Shown here: piece after piece, positions 1-7,156 of the stretch
Layout: each line of letters starts with the position of its first letter
Numbering within the stretch: the first letter of the stretch is position 1
DNA from: Acetobacteraceae bacterium
Lineage (GTDB): Bacteria > Pseudomonadota > Alphaproteobacteria > Acetobacterales > Acetobacteraceae
NCBI GenBank assembly: GCA_947475475.1
Contig: CANJOG010000005.1
Coordinates: forward strand, 1-18,065
DNA length: 18,065 nucleotides
Direction: 5' to 3'
Position numbers and translations under genes: made by a program
The notes under the pieces: generated by a model
What the model was told of the DNA's origin: nothing
The model's database searches: none
Seen by the model: the letters and a program-made list of their open reading frames with translations, nothing else

Positions 1-1
1 C

Positions 2-658
2 GGCGCGCCCAAGGGCGGGATCATCATCATTCACGAAGCCTTCGGCCTGAACGAGCATATTCGCGATCTTGCCCGCCGTTTCGCCAATCTCGGCTACATC
101 GCCATCGCGCCTGATCTCTACGCCCGCAGCGGCGCGCCCAAGCAAGGTGACATGGCGGATCTCTTCGCCAAGATGCTCGCCATCCCGGACAGCCAGTCCG
201 TCGCCGATCTGGAAGCCGCCAATGAAAGGCTCCGTGCCGAGGGCGCGCGCCGTATTGGCGTCATCGGCTTCTGCTCCGGCGGCCGTCAGACCTTGTTGTA
301 TGCGTGCAGCTCCGGTCTCGTCGATGCCGCGGTCGATTGCTGGGGCGGCTTCATCAGCCGCGCGGACCCGAATGCCGAAACGACGCCGAACCGCCCGCGC
401 AAAGTGCTCGACATGGTCAGCGATCTTGCCTGCCCGCTCATGGGCGCTTTCGGCGAAACCGACGACAATCCGCCCATGGAAGATGTCGAAGAACTCGGCC
501 GCCGTCTCCTCGCCGCCGGCAAGGAACACGATATCCGCATCTATCCCGGCGTCGGCCACGCTTTCCTCGCCGATTACCGGCCGAGCTATGACGAAGCGCA
601 GGCCCATGTGCTGTGGAAAGATCTCACAGCTTTCTTCGCAAAGCATCTGGCGAACTGA
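2..658 (+). CDS. Dienelactone hydrolase family protein (5'-truncated by window edge)
   Basis: An alpha/beta-hydrolase of the dienelactone hydrolase family, open from the first bases with no start in the window, so the N-terminus is missing (about 218 residues seen; the family is usually about 230-290). The fragment begins just before the HEAFG segment (fragment residues 11-15) that carries the family's conserved Glu. The nucleophile motif GFCSGG places the catalytic Cys at fragment residue 91, as in true dienelactone hydrolases, which use Cys rather than Ser. An Asp in GETDDN and the His in GVGHAF complete a Cys-Asp-His triad in the expected order. The family hydrolyses dienelactone in chlorocatechol breakdown, but many members have other or unknown ester or lactone substrates. 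No chlorocatechol pathway genes are visible, so the substrate is unknown. It converges on the MFS gene with only 13 bp between the stop codons. A later internal ATG at 152 would cut off the Glu motif and is not the start. Confidence 0.9.
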   Translation, partial: GAPKGGIIIIHEAFGLNEHIRDLARRFANLGYIAIAPDLYARSGAPKQGDMADLFAKMLAIPDSQSVADLEAANERLRAEGARRIGVIGFCSGGRQTLLYACSSGLVDAAVDCWGGFISRADPNAETTPNRPRKVLDMVSDLACPLMGAFGETDDNPPMEDVEELGRRLLAAGKEHDIRIYPGVGHAFLADYRPSYDEAQAHVLWKDLTAFFAKHLAN

Positions 659-671
659 CCGCGCCCCGCGC

Positions 672-2225
672 TCAATCCATCACGTGAGCCGCCTCGCCAT
701 CTGGCGGGGCGGCGATCACCTTGGGCTTGCGCACAAAGAAGGTCAGTAGCAACACCGGCACGCTGGCAATCGCCATCAGCAGGAAATCATCCTTGAAGGC
801 GATGATCGCCGCCTGGCGGTTGATCATGCCGTCAAGCATCACTGCCCCCTGCGGCATCGTCTGCGGCGAGCGCAGCATTGGCCCGATCAAAGGTGCCTGA
901 TCCAGCCAGCGGTGAAACGGCGTCATATAGGACGCGAATTCGCTGTGCAGAATCTGCCCATTGCGCACCAGCAGGAATTGCAACACTGCGATCCCCAGCG
1001 CACCGCCCATATTGCGCGCCAACGAAAACAACGCGCTGGCCTGGGTGCGCAGATGCGGCTCCAGTGTCACGAAAGCCAGCACCTGTAACGGCAGGAACAT
1101 CGTACCAATGGCAAAACCCTGAATGGCCGTCACGATGATCAGCTCGCGCTCCGCCACATCCGGGGTCCAGGTGGAAATCACCCAAAGCGCCCATATCTGC
1201 GCCAGGATGGAAATCGTCATCACCGCGCGATGATCGAGCCGGTTGACGAATCGCCCGCCCACGATCATCGCCAGCATCACACCTGCTCCACGCGGCGCCA
1301 TGATTATCCCCGCCTGGTCCACCGGATACCCGCCCAATGTTTGCAGCCAGGGTGCGAGCAAAGCCGAACTCGCCATGATAACCGCGGCGACAATGAACAT
1401 CACGATCGTGCCGGCGAGGAAATTCCGGTCCGCCAGAATGCGCGGCGGCATGAACGGTTCCTTCGCCGTCGCCAGATGCACGATGAAAAGATACAGGCCG
1501 AGCACCGCCAGCGCCGCCTCCATGATGATCTCGCCGGAGGAAAACCAGTCCTCGCCCTGACCGCGATCGAGCACGAGTTGCAACGCGCCGACGCCCAGCG
1601 CGAGGACCGCAAACCCGGTCACATCAAACCGTAATTCCGGCCGCGGCGGCGTCTTGGGCAGGAACATCGCCGTGCCAATCGTCGCCAGGATGCCAAACGG
1701 CAGGTTCACATAGAACACAAACCGCCAATTGTAATATTCGGTGAGCCAGCCACCAAGAGTGGGGCCAATGATCGGGCCGAACATCACGCCGATGCCAAAA
1801 ATCGCCATCGCCTGGCCGCGCTGCTCGGCCGGATAGATATCCATCATCACCGCCTGGCTCAACGGCACCAGTGCCGCTCCGGCAATACCCTGCATCAGGC
1901 GAAACACCACCATCTGCGGCAGCGACTGCGCCAGGCCGCACAGCATCGAGGTGATGGTGAAGCCGATCAGGCAGGCGACGAACAGATTCTTCCGCCCATA
2001 GCGCGCCGCCAGCCAACCCACTGGCGCGGTCATGATCGCGGCCGCCGTAATGTACGAGGTCAGCACCCACGTGACCTGATCGGCGCTCGCCGACAGGCTT
2101 CCCTGCATATAGGGCAGAGCGACATTGGCGATTGTCGTATCGAGCGCCTGCATCAGCGTCGCCGCCATCATGCAGACGGTGAGCAGAAATCGCTGGCCGA
2201 CAACAAGCGATGGCTGGGAATTCAT
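672..2225 (-). CDS. DHA2 family MFS multidrug efflux permease (EmrB/QacA type)
   Basis: A 517-residue inner-membrane drug:proton antiporter of the 14-helix DHA2 group, normal in length. Visible signatures are the helix-1 motif LDTTIANVALP (residues 29-39), the loop 2-3 motif GWLAARYGRK (70-79), RLMQGIAGAALVP (109-121) and the antiporter motif C region GIGVMFGPIIGPTLGGW (144-160). It follows the HlyD-family gene by 16 bp, so the two are almost certainly co-transcribed and form an EmrAB-like pump: the permease moves the substrate and the adaptor crosses the periplasm. No TolC-like outer-membrane channel gene is in the window, so one would be recruited from elsewhere. Start chosen at ATG 2225; an in-frame GTG at 2228 directly precedes it and cannot be excluded. 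Substrates cannot be predicted from sequence; hydrophobic or acidic toxic compounds are typical of the family. Confidence 0.93.
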   Translation of the reverse strand: MNSQPSLVVGQRFLLTVCMMAATLMQALDTTIANVALPYMQGSLSASADQVTWVLTSYITAAAIMTAPVGWLAARYGRKNLFVACLIGFTITSMLCGLAQSLPQMVVFRLMQGIAGAALVPLSQAVMMDIYPAEQRGQAMAIFGIGVMFGPIIGPTLGGWLTEYYNWRFVFYVNLPFGILATIGTAMFLPKTPPRPELRFDVTGFAVLALGVGALQLVLDRGQGEDWFSSGEIIMEAALAVLGLYLFIVHLATAKEPFMPPRILADRNFLAGTIVMFIVAAVIMASSALLAPWLQTLGGYPVDQAGIIMAPRGAGVMLAMIVGGRFVNRLDHRAVMTISILAQIWALWVISTWTPDVAERELIIVTAIQGFAIGTMFLPLQVLAFVTLEPHLRTQASALFSLARNMGGALGIAVLQFLLVRNGQILHSEFASYMTPFHRWLDQAPLIGPMLRSPQTMPQGAVMLDGMINRQAAIIAFKDDFLLMAIASVPVLLLTFFVRKPKVIAAPPDGEAAHVMD

Positions 2226-2241
2226 CACCCCGCGCCGCGCC

Positions 2242-3345
2242 TCAGAAGAGATCAGAGAACATGCGTGTATGGCCCGTATCGATCTCTACCACCGCGCTCA
2301 TGCCCGCGCGCAAGTCCGGATCGCCGGCCTGGCGTTCGACGGTAATGCGCAGCGGAATACGCTGCACCACCTTCACCCAGTTGCCAGAGGCATTTTGCGC
2401 GGGAAGGATTGAGAATTGCGCGGCAGACGCCGGCGCGATGCTCTCCACCCGAGCTTTCCACTGACGGCCTGGATAGGTATCGACTGTCACCGTCGCATGG
2501 TCACCGGGCTTCACAAAGGTGAGCTCGGTCTCCTTCGGATTAGCATCGATCCAGACCTGCTCGGTGGAAACCAGTGCCACGCCAGCCATGCTAGCGGCCA
2601 GATACATGCCCGGTTGCAGCGAGCCCACCTGCGTGACGATGCCGGCAAAGGGTGCGCGCACCTCCGCATGCTCAAGCTGCCGCCGCGTCTCGCGCAGCCG
2701 CGCATCGGCCTGACGATATTCCGGCGTCTCGCGTGCATCGATCTCGGCATTGCCACCAAGCTTCGCCAATTGCACCTGCGCCTGTTCACGCAACGCTTCC
2801 AGTGCCTGGTGGTCGCCAGCGAGACGGAACCGCGCATCATCGAAATCGCGTTGCGGCGAGGCACCAGTGCGCGCCAGCGCGGACACGCGATCGAAATTCA
2901 CCTGGCTTGCCTGCACCGAAACCTGCTTGGCGCCGATATCGCGCAACATGCGCTGATAGTCCCGCTTCATTGCCTCAACATTCAGCGGCACCTGCGACAG
3001 CGTGGCCTCAGCACCCTCGGCGGCAATCTGGAATTGCCGCGCATCGAGCCGGAACAGCACATCGCCCTTCGCCACACGCTGCCCCTCGCGGACCGTCACT
3101 TCGGCAACCATGCCGCTAATATCGGTGGAAACAGCAAGCTTGGCCGCTCCGACATAGGCATTGTCGATGGCCACATAGCGCCCACCCTGCAGCCACCACC
3201 AGACGCCGGCCACCACGACAATCGCAATGCCGCCGAGCATCAGCACCGGTCCCACCAGACGGGACGACAAGCCACGCCGGGAACGCTGGTCCTGGCGGCG
3301 CGCATCCGTTTCACGGGTGCTCGTTGGCGCGGTTGTCTGCGACAT
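2242..3345 (-). CDS. HlyD family efflux adaptor subunit (EmrA-like membrane fusion protein)
   Basis: A 367-residue periplasmic adaptor. A basic cytoplasmic N-terminus (about 1-30) precedes a single transmembrane anchor (about 31-52). Next comes the biotinyl-lipoyl-like half starting near AIDNAYVGA (59-67) with GMVAEVTVREGQRVAKGD (78-95), then an alpha-helical hairpin with many Gln/Arg/Ala residues, the second lipoyl half (VRAPFAGIV), and a beta-barrel C-terminal part. This order and length fit EmrA. It links the DHA2 permease encoded next to an outer-membrane channel. ATG 3345 is preferred over GTG 3348 because a GGGAGG Shine-Dalgarno lies 7 bp before the ATG and only 4 bp before the GTG. The A of the ATG is the last base of the marR stop codon (TGATG), so the two genes are translationally coupled. 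Confidence 0.93.
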   Translation of the reverse strand: MSQTTAPTSTRETDARRQDQRSRRGLSSRLVGPVLMLGGIAIVVVAGVWWWLQGGRYVAIDNAYVGAAKLAVSTDISGMVAEVTVREGQRVAKGDVLFRLDARQFQIAAEGAEATLSQVPLNVEAMKRDYQRMLRDIGAKQVSVQASQVNFDRVSALARTGASPQRDFDDARFRLAGDHQALEALREQAQVQLAKLGGNAEIDARETPEYRQADARLRETRRQLEHAEVRAPFAGIVTQVGSLQPGMYLAASMAGVALVSTEQVWIDANPKETELTFVKPGDHATVTVDTYPGRQWKARVESIAPASAAQFSILPAQNASGNWVKVVQRIPLRITVERQAGDPDLRAGMSAVVEIDTGHTRMFSDLF

Positions 3346-3842
3346 CACGCAACCTCCCTGGCGATGGACGGGTCATGGTCGATGCGCGCCGCTTCCAGCC
3401 GCCGCGCCGGCGGGCGGTCCGCGCTCAGATTGGCCTTCATCTGCTGTAAGGCCGTGGTCATCACCGCAATGGTCTCAGGCGCGACACCTTCGCCAATCTT
3501 CTCCAGCGCAATCTGCCGCTCCACCGCGATATCCTCCAGAACCGGCTGCGACGGCGGCAGCAAATGCAGCCGCCAGATCCGCCGGTCCCGGGGATCGGGC
3601 CGGCGCTCGACCATGCCGCGCGCCTCCAGCCGGTCCACCAGCCGCGCCACGGTGATCGGCTCGACTTCGAGGATCTCCGCCAGTTCCTTCTGGGAAAGCC
3701 CCGGCTGCCGGTCCAGCCGGATCAGGATCACCCATTGCGCCCGCGTCAGCCCATGCAGCCGCGCCGCACGCTTATCCGCCTCCACCCGCATCAGGCGGGC
3801 GACGTCATAGAGCAGGAAAAGCACGTCGTTCTGAACGTCCAT
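3345..3842 (-). CDS. MarR family transcriptional regulator of the efflux operon
   Basis: A 165-residue winged-helix regulator. N- and C-terminal helices provide dimerisation. The DNA-binding core runs from about residue 32 to 95: recognition-helix region LSQKELAEILEVEPITVARL (49-68), then the wing with the family signature DPRDRR (83-88). It is the first gene of an operon with the HlyD adaptor and DHA2 permease, the same logic as emrRAB: MarR-type repressors normally block their own operon until a small ligand releases them. Start chosen at ATG 3842 (MDVQNDV...). Upstream in-frame ATGs at 3881 and 3911 would run coding sequence through the palindromes at 3877-3912, and the extra residues do not resemble a MarR N-terminus. 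No clear Shine-Dalgarno precedes 3842, so the start is likely but not certain. The C-terminal tail after about residue 140 is basic and variable. Confidence 0.92.
   Translation of the reverse strand: MDVQNDVLFLLYDVARLMRVEADKRAARLHGLTRAQWVILIRLDRQPGLSQKELAEILEVEPITVARLVDRLEARGMVERRPDPRDRRIWRLHLLPPSQPVLEDIAVERQIALEKIGEGVAPETIAVMTTALQQMKANLSADRPPARRLEAARIDHDPSIAREVA
3353..3358 (-). promoter_or_regulatory. Shine-Dalgarno that fixes the hlyD start
   Basis: On the minus strand GGGAGG lies 7 bp before ATG 3345. It sits inside the 3' end of marR, which suggests that ribosomes finishing marR re-initiate on the adaptor gene. Confidence 0.7.
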
Positions 3843-3876
3843 GGAGCATCCGGCACGAGAGAAGGGAAGCTGACTG

Positions 3877-3912
3877 ATCATAAGCAGCGTTATGATAGGA
3901 ACAGCGATCATA
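3877..3912. promoter_or_regulatory. Candidate MarR operator: overlapping ATCATA/TATGAT palindromes
   Basis: Two overlapping inverted repeats share a central half-site. The first is ATCATAA (3877-3883), six bases, TTATGAT (3890-3896): a perfect 7-bp dyad spanning 20 bp, about the size of typical MarR-family operators. The second is TATGAT (3891-3896), ten bases, ATCATA (3907-3912). The sites lie 35-70 bp upstream of the marR ATG, and the TATGAT/TATCAT elements read on the minus strand also resemble -10 boxes, so binding would block the marR-hlyD-MFS promoter. The region is AT-rich against a GC-rich background. That MarR binds here is inference from position and symmetry. Confidence 0.6.
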
Positions 3913-4018
3913 GAGAGGAGTACCTATTTCGCGCCCCAGTCCTGCGACTCCACGCGCCCTGGCGGCGCGCCCAGGTGCAGCTATGCTCGCCCGGTCGGGG
4001 ACGTACCGGGGGGATGTC

Positions 4019-4384
4019 ATGGCCTATCTGCTGGTCGCACTAGGCGGCGCGCTGGGTTCGGTGGCGCGCTATTGGGCCACGCTCGCGGTCACAGCCGCCC
4101 TCGGCCCGCGCTACCCATGGGCTACACTCGGCATCAATGTGCTGGGCAGTTTCGTCATCGCGCTCACGGCAGCGCTGGGCACCGGCCGCCTGCCGCTCTC
4201 AGCCGAGACCCGGCTGTTCATCATGGTTGGCATTTGCGGCGGCTTCACCACCTTCTCCAGCTTCAGCCTGCAATCGCTGCAACTGCTCCAGGATGGCGAA
4301 TTCCCCGCCGCCCTGGCCTATATGCTCGGTTCGGTGCTGCTTTGCGTGCTGGCGAGCTGGGCCGGGATGGCGCTCGGCCGCTAA
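4019..4384 (+). CDS. crcB: Fluoride exporter CrcB/Fluc
   Basis: A 121-residue, four-helix membrane protein of the CrcB/Fluc family. These work as dual-topology dimers forming two fluoride-selective channels that let cytoplasmic fluoride leave. Visible family signatures are GGALGSVARY (9-18), GINVLGSF (38-45, with the pore-region Asn40), and GGFTTFSSFS (74-83), which carries the TM3 break where a central Na+ is bound and the phenylalanines that line the pore. Start chosen at ATG 4019, preceded by a GGGGG-rich Shine-Dalgarno-like run; an ATG 36 bp upstream would add 12 non-conserved residues. I looked for a crcB-type fluoride riboswitch between 3912 and 4018 and saw none. The stop codon interlocks with that of the convergent GST gene. 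Confidence 0.95.
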   Translation: MAYLLVALGGALGSVARYWATLAVTAALGPRYPWATLGINVLGSFVIALTAALGTGRLPLSAETRLFIMVGICGGFTTFSSFSLQSLQLLQDGEFPAALAYMLGSVLLCVLASWAGMALGR

Positions 4385-5073
4385 CGTCCAACCAGCTTCG
4401 CCGTCCCCGCCAGCCCGTCAAACAGACCCATCATCCGCTCGCGCCAGGCATTCAGCGGATCATTCGCCGCCAACAGATCGAAGCTGGAGAAAATCCGCGC
4501 CCATTGCAGCGGGCCAAACACGATGTAATCGGCATAGGACGGCGCCTCCCCGCCCAGGAATTTCTGGCGGCGCAAGGTCAGCCGCAACGGCAGCAACTGC
4601 TCGCGCCAGGCGCCGATCGCGCTCTCGCGCTCGCCCTGCAGCGCCTCGAAGGTCGCGCCGAAGAATTTCTCCCGTGTGGTGCGGAAATAGTCAGCATCGG
4701 CCGGAAGCTGTGCCGCCCAGATATCCAGAATGATGTGCCGCGCCCCGGTATTGACGAAAAGCTGATCCGCCCAGGTGTTGATGAACCGCGCATGCGCCAT
4801 CCCGCCTGCCCCGCCAAACAGGCTCGGCCGGTCCGCGTATGTCTCTTCCAGATAGGCCGCGATATCCCAGGAATCGCCAATGATCTTGCCGCCATCATCG
4901 ATCACCGGAACCTTGGAATGGCCCGCTGGCAGCTTCTGCTTCTCGGTGAAGCGCACCGGGATGGTTTCATAGGACAGGCCCTTATGCGCCAGCGCAAACT
5001 TGGTCCGCCAGCAAAACGGGCTCGGCCGGATCGCATCATCCGCCGCGGCGAGATCGTAGAGCAGGATTCCCAT
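4381..5073 (-). CDS. Glutathione S-transferase family protein, LigE/FuA-like
   Basis: A 230-residue cytosolic GST. The N-terminal thioredoxin-fold domain (1-85) has SPFCWRTKFALAHKG (18-32), with Ser18 the likely glutathione-activating residue, KVPVI (54-58) with the cis-Pro that binds the glutathione backbone, and GDSWDIAAYLEE (66-77) with the Asp-Ser that contacts the gamma-glutamyl group. The all-helical C-terminal domain follows. From memory, the spacing and the WRTK(F/Y)AL.HKG and DSW.IA.YL..{T/K}Y.DRP..F patterns match the beta-etherase LigE / fungal-bacterial FuA group better than classical bacterial beta-class GSTs. LigE itself cleaves lignin aryl ethers with glutathione; most relatives have no known substrate, so that activity is not claimed. 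Transcribed divergently from the CPWC-motif DsbA-like gene. Its stop codon overlaps that of crcB. Confidence 0.9.
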   Translation of the reverse strand: MGILLYDLAAADDAIRPSPFCWRTKFALAHKGLSYETIPVRFTEKQKLPAGHSKVPVIDDGGKIIGDSWDIAAYLEETYADRPSLFGGAGGMAHARFINTWADQLFVNTGARHIILDIWAAQLPADADYFRTTREKFFGATFEALQGERESAIGAWREQLLPLRLTLRRQKFLGGEAPSYADYIVFGPLQWARIFSSFDLLAANDPLNAWRERMMGLFDGLAGTAKLVGR

Positions 5074-5179
5074 AATGGCTTACTCCCCTTGTTGGCCCGA
5101 TCTTGCGCAATCCCGTGGCGGAGGGGCAAGCTGGCCCCCCGAACTTGCGTATCCGCCAGGGACGACACAGGATTGCGGC

Positions 5180-5854
5180 GTGAACATACTCAGCCCGCCC
5201 ACCGCCCGCCTCGCCATCGAGGTGGTGCACGATCTGGTCTGCCCCTGGTGCTATCTCGGGGTGCGCCGGCTCATGCGCACGCTGCGCCGGCGGCCCGATC
5301 TATTGTTCGATCTGACCTGGCGCCCCTTCCTGCTCAATCCGGACATGCCTCGCGCTGGCATGGCCCGCAATGACTACGTCATCCGCAAATTCGGCGGCGA
5401 GGATCGCGCCCAGCGCCTCTATGCCTCGATCGCCGACATCGGCCAGGCCGAGGGCATCAATTTCCGCTTCAACCTCATCCAGCGCACGCCGAGCAGCGTC
5501 GATGCGCATCGCCTGGTCCGCCTGGCCAGCTGGTCCAACCGCGCGGATGCCGCCGTCGATGCGCTCTTCGCCGCCCATTTCTCCGAAGGCCGCGATATCG
5601 GGGATGTCGGGACGCTGGCGGATATCGCCGGCGAAATCGGCCTCGATGCGCAGGAAGCCGCCGCCTTCCTGCTCTCCAACGAGGAAGTCGATGCCGTGCA
5701 TGCCGATAATCTCCGTGCCCACCGTCTCGGCATCAACGGCGTGCCCTGCTTCGTCATCGCCGGCCGCCACGCCATCGCCGGTGCGCAGGAACCCGAAGTG
5801 ATCGAACGCCTGCTCGATGTCGCCATGGTCGATGGCGGGGAAGAGCCGTTCTGA
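5180..5854 (+). CDS. DsbA family oxidoreductase, FrnE-like
   Basis: A 224-residue cytoplasmic thioredoxin-fold protein with an inserted helical domain. The active-site motif CPWC is at residues 21-24 (VCPWCYLG), followed by the FrnE-type region LTWRPFLLNPDMP. The cis-proline loop is GVPCF, with an uncommon Cys directly after the Pro. FrnE relatives have disulfide isomerase or oxidoreductase activity and are often linked to oxidative stress. The related kappa-class/HCCA isomerase group uses a Ser in place of the first Cys, which is not the case here. No signal peptide is seen. The GTG at 5180 is preferred: AGGA lies about 8 bp upstream and the protein then starts close to the first strand. An ATG at 5075 would add 35 residues of poor quality and abut the divergent GST start. 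Confidence 0.88.
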   Translation: MNILSPPTARLAIEVVHDLVCPWCYLGVRRLMRTLRRRPDLLFDLTWRPFLLNPDMPRAGMARNDYVIRKFGGEDRAQRLYASIADIGQAEGINFRFNLIQRTPSSVDAHRLVRLASWSNRADAAVDALFAAHFSEGRDIGDVGTLADIAGEIGLDAQEAAAFLLSNEEVDAVHADNLRAHRLGINGVPCFVIAGRHAIAGAQEPEVIERLLDVAMVDGGEEPF

Positions 5855-5969
5855 TAAACGGCCGCCAAGATACGGCGTAGGGAGGGCTTCAGCCCACCGC
5901 CCGCAGACATTCCTTAATAACCAATCAAAGTTCCAAACATCGCCGGGCAGAAGATCACGGGGAAGCGCA

Positions 5970-6551
5970 ATGGCCGATCAGCACCTGCAAGCCTGGACCA
6001 AGCCGCACGCCCTGCTGGGCCGCGCCGCCCAATGGGGCTGTGTCGTGCGCGAGATCGATGCCGGCATGCGCGACTGGACAAGCCTGCTCGGCATCGGCCC
6101 GTGGATTCTGGTGCGCGATTTCTCCGCCTACAGCTTCACCCATCGTGGCGAGACAGTGCTTCCCGAACTCACCGTCGCCATCACCTATTTCGGCGATATC
6201 CAGGTGGAGCTGATCGAACAGCGCAATGATGCGCCGAGCCCCTACCGCGACTTCCTCGCCGCCGGCCGTGAGGGCATCCAGCATCTCGGCTTCTGGCCCG
6301 CGGATTTCGCCGCCGCCCGCGCCGCCGTCGAAGCATCCGGCCATGCGCCGGTCTTCTTCGCCCAGCCCAATGCGCCGGTGAATCCGACTATTTATTTCGA
6401 GGCCCCCGAACGCGTCGGGCCGATGATCGAACTCAGCGAAATCCCCGAACCACGAAAACGCGCCTATGCCCGCATGCGCGAGTTGGCGGAAAACTGGGAT
6501 GGCAGCGCGCCGGTCCGCGAATTCGCCTCGCTGGCCACGCTGTTTGCCTGA
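5970..6551 (+). CDS. VOC superfamily (glyoxalase-fold) protein
   Basis: A 193-residue protein with two beta-alpha-beta-beta-beta modules of the vicinal oxygen chelate fold. The second strand of module one gives Glu80 (IQVELIEQ), the first strand of module two gives His105 (GIQHLGFW), and the last strand gives Glu154 (PMIELSE). These are three of the four positions that bind metal in glyoxalase I and methylmalonyl-CoA epimerase. The first position, usually His, is Gln21 (AAQWGCVV). Gln can serve as a ligand in some glyoxalases, so metal binding is possible but not assured. A C-terminal helical tail (160-193) follows the fold. Start ATG 5970 has a GGGGAAG Shine-Dalgarno; the upstream in-frame stretch from 5817 overlaps the previous gene and is not conserved-looking. 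Substrate unknown. Converges on a second, unrelated VOC gene after 24 bp. Confidence 0.85.
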   Translation: MADQHLQAWTKPHALLGRAAQWGCVVREIDAGMRDWTSLLGIGPWILVRDFSAYSFTHRGETVLPELTVAITYFGDIQVELIEQRNDAPSPYRDFLAAGREGIQHLGFWPADFAAARAAVEASGHAPVFFAQPNAPVNPTIYFEAPERVGPMIELSEIPEPRKRAYARMRELAENWDGSAPVREFASLATLFA

Positions 6552-6575
6552 CCGCCCAGGGAACGCAGCCGCATC

Positions 6576-6995
6576 CTATTTGGCGAAAAGCTGGCCCATA
6601 TCGGCGAACGCCTTGAACTCCAGCGCATTGCCCGCTGGGTCGAGGAAGAACATCGTCGCCTGCTCGCCAACCAGCCCCTTGAAGCGGACATAAGGCGCGA
6701 TCACGAAGCGCACGCCAGCCGCCGTCAGCCGCGCCGCCAGCGCATCGAACCGCTCCATCGTCAGCACCACGCCAAAATGAGGCACCGGCACGTCATGCCC
6801 GTCCACCGGATTGTGAATTTTGCCCGCACGCTCCGGCGCCAGATGGGCGACGATCTGGTGGCCGAACAGGTCGAAATCGATCCAGCTCTCCGAACTACGT
6901 CCCTCCGGGCAGCCGAGCAGGCCGCCATAGAAATGGCGGGCGGCGGCCAGGTCATCGACCGGGAAGGCAATATGGAAAGGGGTGAGGTCTGACAT
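6576..6995 (-). CDS. VOC family protein, dioxygenase-like
   Basis: A 139-residue single-chain VOC protein that starts directly with the fold (FHIAFPVDDLAAARHFYGGL) and ends with the signature FFLDPAGNALEFKAF (117-131). Candidate metal ligands are His8, His73 (VPHFGV) and Glu126, the two-His-one-Glu layout of type I extradiol dioxygenase modules; His51 is nearby. It could be a dioxygenase-like or glyoxalase-like enzyme, and the sequence does not decide. Start ATG 6995 is preferred, with AGGAG 8 bp upstream; a GTG at 6998 is possible. It is transcribed on its own, convergent with the VOC gene to its left and divergent from the DUF4337 gene. Confidence 0.87.
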   Translation of the reverse strand: MSDLTPFHIAFPVDDLAAARHFYGGLLGCPEGRSSESWIDFDLFGHQIVAHLAPERAGKIHNPVDGHDVPVPHFGVVLTMERFDALAARLTAAGVRFVIAPYVRFKGLVGEQATMFFLDPAGNALEFKAFADMGQLFAK

Positions 6996-7156
6996 CACGG
7001 GTTCTCCTGATCGCCAGCATGGATAAGCGCGCCGGCGCCACCCTCAAACCGCACAGAGCGCAGGCCAGCCCCTTCAATCCGCTTGACCGCGCCCGCGATG
7101 CCTGGCTGAAAGTCTGCAACGCAAGCGGGGCGCGAATCCGCCGGGGATGGACTGTC

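Noticed and set aside
2416..3810. 464-residue plus-strand open frame antisense to hlyD and marR
   Set aside because: Its sequence is Arg/His/Gln-rich with no recognisable domain, whereas the minus-strand genes have clear family motifs and coupled starts.
3912..4018. Possible fluoride riboswitch ahead of crcB
   Set aside because: I looked for the conserved crcB-motif elements and could not find them; the leader is short and GC-rich.
5855..5969. Possible terminator (GGGCT-TC-AGCCC) after the DsbA-like gene
   Set aside because: A 5-bp stem with a two-base loop and no T-run is too weak to call.
7019..7156. N-terminal extension of the DUF4337 protein from ATG 7019
   Set aside because: It adds 46 residues that do not belong to the domain and overlaps the promoter region of the divergent VOC gene; ATG 7157 has an upstream GGGGA.
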